Shown here in pieces: positions 31,582 through 33,836 of a DNA stretch of 33,836 bases. The position numbers and the translations under genes were made by a program. The notes beneath the pieces were generated by a model. The model saw only the letters and a program-made list of their open reading frames with translations, had not been told where the DNA came from and made no database searches. Origin of the DNA: Oscillospiraceae bacterium (GTDB lineage Bacteria; Bacillota; Clostridia; Oscillospirales; CAG-272); contig SVTI01000018.1 in the NCBI GenBank assembly GCA_015063855.1, positions 1 to 33,836 of the forward strand, read 5' to 3'. Every line of letters starts with the position of its first letter. The first letter of the stretch is position 1.

Positions 31582-33836
31582 ATGTTTTTTAAAAGATTAA
31601 AAGAAATAGTTTCGATGGTAAGGGCTCTTGAGCCTTCTAAGGAGAATACCCTGCCCGATAATTCCTATTTTCTGGCGGATGCAAGTGTGCTTTGTTATCC
31701 CAGAAAATACGGTGAATCAAGATATCCCTATTACAGCGACGGTCTTGTTATGTTTGCAAGATCGAGCGGTTATATAGATATAAATGAGGGTATGTTCCAC
31801 GTTTTCCGTACCGCTAACTATAATGAGGATGCGGTAATAGCCTTCTTTGCAGGTGAAAAGAGGGGCGAGGAGTATTTTCCTCTTTCTGTAACAGGTGCAG
31901 GAAAGCAGCTTTTTGAGGATGAGGGGATAAAGCGTTATACAGTTTACGCTCCCGATTCGGTTTATTATATTGTAGAGAGCGGAGAGTGCGTTTATGCAGT
32001 GCGTGGCTACGTGGATACGGACAAGCATATCCGCTTCACTATGGGTGCAATTAATAACGGCGAGTGCAAGGAGATATATCTTGCGTCCTACCTTGAGCCC
32101 ATGCTTCGTTATATCGCCGCTGAAGGCTTCTTTAATCGTATGACCAAGCATTCTAAGCTTCTGCCAAACGGAAGCTATATTATGAAGAGTCTTAATGCCT
32201 GCTATGATTGTCTTTCTGTTAGAGTGAAGTCTAACGGTAATGAAAAGGTAAAATACTCAACCACTGCTAAGCGTACCTTCCTCGGCTTAAAGGGCGGGTG
32301 CCTTGCCAATGCTGTAGCACTCAAGAACGGTAAACCTGATTTTTGCGCTACGAATACCAATACTACAGACCTCCCCATTGCTTGCGACTTCTATCATTTT
32401 GATCTCGACAAGGGCGAAGAGGTGAGAGTGGATTATGAGCTTTTGGTAACGGCAGATGAGCTTATAGCCGAGTGCTTTGCTCTCGGAAGTGTTGACCCCG
32501 TTGCTGCAGACGAAGCTCTCTGTGCTGCGTCCAAGGCAGAATCGGCGGAGAATGAAAGCATGAAGCTTCGTTTCTCACAGTGGGCTAACGGAAATATAGG
32601 CGGAGATGTACTCAATAATTTCCTTGAATACGTAAAGCGTCAGGTAAGCCTTTGTGCTCTCGGTAAAAGCTATGCGGAAAGTATGCTCGGTATCCGTGAC
32701 GTGTTCCAGCAGCTTGAAGCATCCCTTATGTGGAAGCCCGAGCAGTCAAGAGCACAGATAGTGCGTGTTATGAACTATATTTTGGAGGACGGACGTGCTC
32801 CGAGACAGATATCCTTCCCAAGCAGCGAAAAGCCGATACCGGAAATGGATCTTCGTCCTTATATAGACCAAGGTCCCTGGATAATAGACACGTTATATAC
32901 TTATATTGCCTTTACAGGTGATATTTCCATTCTTGACGAGATGTGTAAATACTATAAGGTAGAGAATACTCTCGGTCCCGTGCTTGAGAGCGACCGCTAT
33001 GATTCGATCTTAGACCATCTCTGTGCCATAACCGATTATCTTGTTTCCAATATCACACCCGAAACAGGCTTACTGCGTGCTCTTTGGGGTGACTGGAACG
33101 ATGCTATCGACGGCATAGGAAGAACTAAGGACGAGGGTAAGGAATTCGGCTCAGGCGTTAGCGTTATGGCAAGTGCACAGCTCTATTCATCTCTTGATAA
33201 GATGGCGAAGATGCTTTCTGTGAAGGGTGAGAATGAAAAAGCAGAAAAGTATCTTAAAATCAGGGATGCTCTCGGTGCAAGCTACAGAGAAAACGCAGTC
33301 TGCGAGGAGCTTGGTGTCAAGCGCATCCTTCACGGCTGGGGTGACAAGCGTGAATACTATGCGGGAAGCTATGAGGACTATGACGGCAAGTCGAGGATCA
33401 GCCTTACCGCTCATGCCTTCGCGGCTATATCTGAGATCACAAGAGCGTACCCCGAGCTTCGTGACGATATAGTTAAGAATATCCTTTCTCTCGATTCCAA
33501 ATACGGACTTCTTACCTTCAGCGAGTCCTTTGACGAGATAGATGCAAGGATAGGACGAATCTCTACCATTACTCCCGGTACCTATGAGAATAAGGCGGCT
33601 TACGTTCATGCGAGTACCTTCGGTATTATGGCTCTCTTCCTTTTAGGTGAGAGCGAAGAGGCATGGAAGCAGCTGGAGAAGTCTATGGTCATTACCCATG
33701 ACAACGCTACTCTCACCACCTTCGTTATGCCTAATTCTTACTGTGCAAACGATGAATACGGCATCGACGGTGTTTCTATGGGTGACTGGTATACCGGAAG
33801 CGGAACAGTGCTTATAAAGGAGCTTGTGCGCTTTGG
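31582..33836 (+). CDS. GH94-like glycoside phosphorylase, 3' end outside window
   Basis: The frame is open for 751 codons from an ATG preceded by AGGAGA to the window end, on the plus strand. The C-terminal half is an (alpha/alpha)6-barrel of the GH94 cellobiose-phosphorylase type: WGDWNDAIDG (from residue 502), matching the catalytic-acid motif DWND, LTAHAFAAIS, TPGTYENKAAYVHASTFGIMALFLLGES and GDWYTGSGTVLIKEL. The N-terminal half looks like the beta-sandwich (about 30-330). GH94 enzymes split a glucoside with phosphate, giving a sugar 1-phosphate, and are about 800 residues, so little is missing. Its substrate is not predictable. Frames on the opposite strand here are not genes. Confidence 0.78.
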   Translation, partial: MFFKRLKEIVSMVRALEPSKENTLPDNSYFLADASVLCYPRKYGESRYPYYSDGLVMFARSSGYIDINEGMFHVFRTANYNEDAVIAFFAGEKRGEEYFPLSVTGAGKQLFEDEGIKRYTVYAPDSVYYIVESGECVYAVRGYVDTDKHIRFTMGAINNGECKEIYLASYLEPMLRYIAAEGFFNRMTKHSKLLPNGSYIMKSLNACYDCLSVRVKSNGNEKVKYSTTAKRTFLGLKGGCLANAVALKNGKPDFCATNTNTTDLPIACDFYHFDLDKGEEVRVDYELLVTADELIAECFALGSVDPVAADEALCAASKAESAENESMKLRFSQWANGNIGGDVLNNFLEYVKRQVSLCALGKSYAESMLGIRDVFQQLEASLMWKPEQSRAQIVRVMNYILEDGRAPRQISFPSSEKPIPEMDLRPYIDQGPWIIDTLYTYIAFTGDISILDEMCKYYKVENTLGPVLESDRYDSILDHLCAITDYLVSNITPETGLLRALWGDWNDAIDGIGRTKDEGKEFGSGVSVMASAQLYSSLDKMAKMLSVKGENEKAEKYLKIRDALGASYRENAVCEELGVKRILHGWGDKREYYAGSYEDYDGKSRISLTAHAFAAISEITRAYPELRDDIVKNILSLDSKYGLLTFSESFDEIDARIGRISTITPGTYENKAAYVHASTFGIMALFLLGESEEAWKQLEKSMVITHDNATLTTFVMPNSYCANDEYGIDGVSMGDWYTGSGTVLIKELVRF

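Overview
The window looks like chromosomal DNA of an anaerobic, fermentative Firmicute of the class Clostridia, most like the Oscillospiraceae/Ruminococcaceae. That is inference from gene content: a multi-cluster [FeFe]-hydrogenase, acetate kinase next to tmcAL, a DUF3048 lipoprotein, S-layer-homology (SLH) anchored proteins, AGGAGG-type ribosome binding sites and several TTG starts. I saw no tRNA, rRNA, CRISPR array, transposase or phage gene.

Layout. 1-1783: the last codons of a gene that fits a NuoF/HydB-type subunit, then hydA. 1784-2413: an intergenic region with a terminator, a hairpin repeat, a 135-bp palindromic element, a near-consensus promoter and a structured leader RNA ending in an intrinsic terminator just before the next gene. 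2417-4393: a large SLH surface protein with Cys-rich repeats. 4677-10820: an F-type ATP synthase operon in the order a, c, b, alpha, gamma, beta, epsilon. It has no separate delta gene; alpha carries an N-terminal extension resembling the C-terminal half of delta, and the c subunit carries a signal-peptide-like extension. 11002-13998: a two-component system bracketed by two related small membrane proteins, with a shared 15-bp operator-like sequence before both transcription units. 14006-14245: tandem 86-bp terminator-like repeats. 14373-16960 (minus): an AlgX/DHHW-like protein and an MBOAT O-acyltransferase, probably acetylating a cell-envelope polymer. 17071-17649: a half-size TauE/SafE protein and a 45-residue Cys-rich membrane peptide. 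17702-20545 (minus): a CBM9-like SLH protein and ackA. 20682-31526 (plus): tmcAL, a GLUG-repeat lipoprotein, an unknown 107-residue protein, a DUF3048 lipoprotein, a single-pass membrane protein coupled to a 1470-residue beta-helix protein, and a cytidylate-kinase-like protein. 31582 to the end: a GH94-like glycoside phosphorylase cut by the window edge.

How the genes fit together. Hydrogenase, acetate kinase and ATP synthase are the energy core of a sugar fermenter making H2 and acetate; a phosphorylase would save ATP when splitting oligosaccharides. Much of the rest is cell surface: two SLH proteins, two lipoproteins, the beta-helix protein and the O-acetylation pair. The strongest candidates for something undescribed are the delta-alpha fusion, the structured attenuator-like leader at 2243-2405, and the two-component system with its repeated operator.
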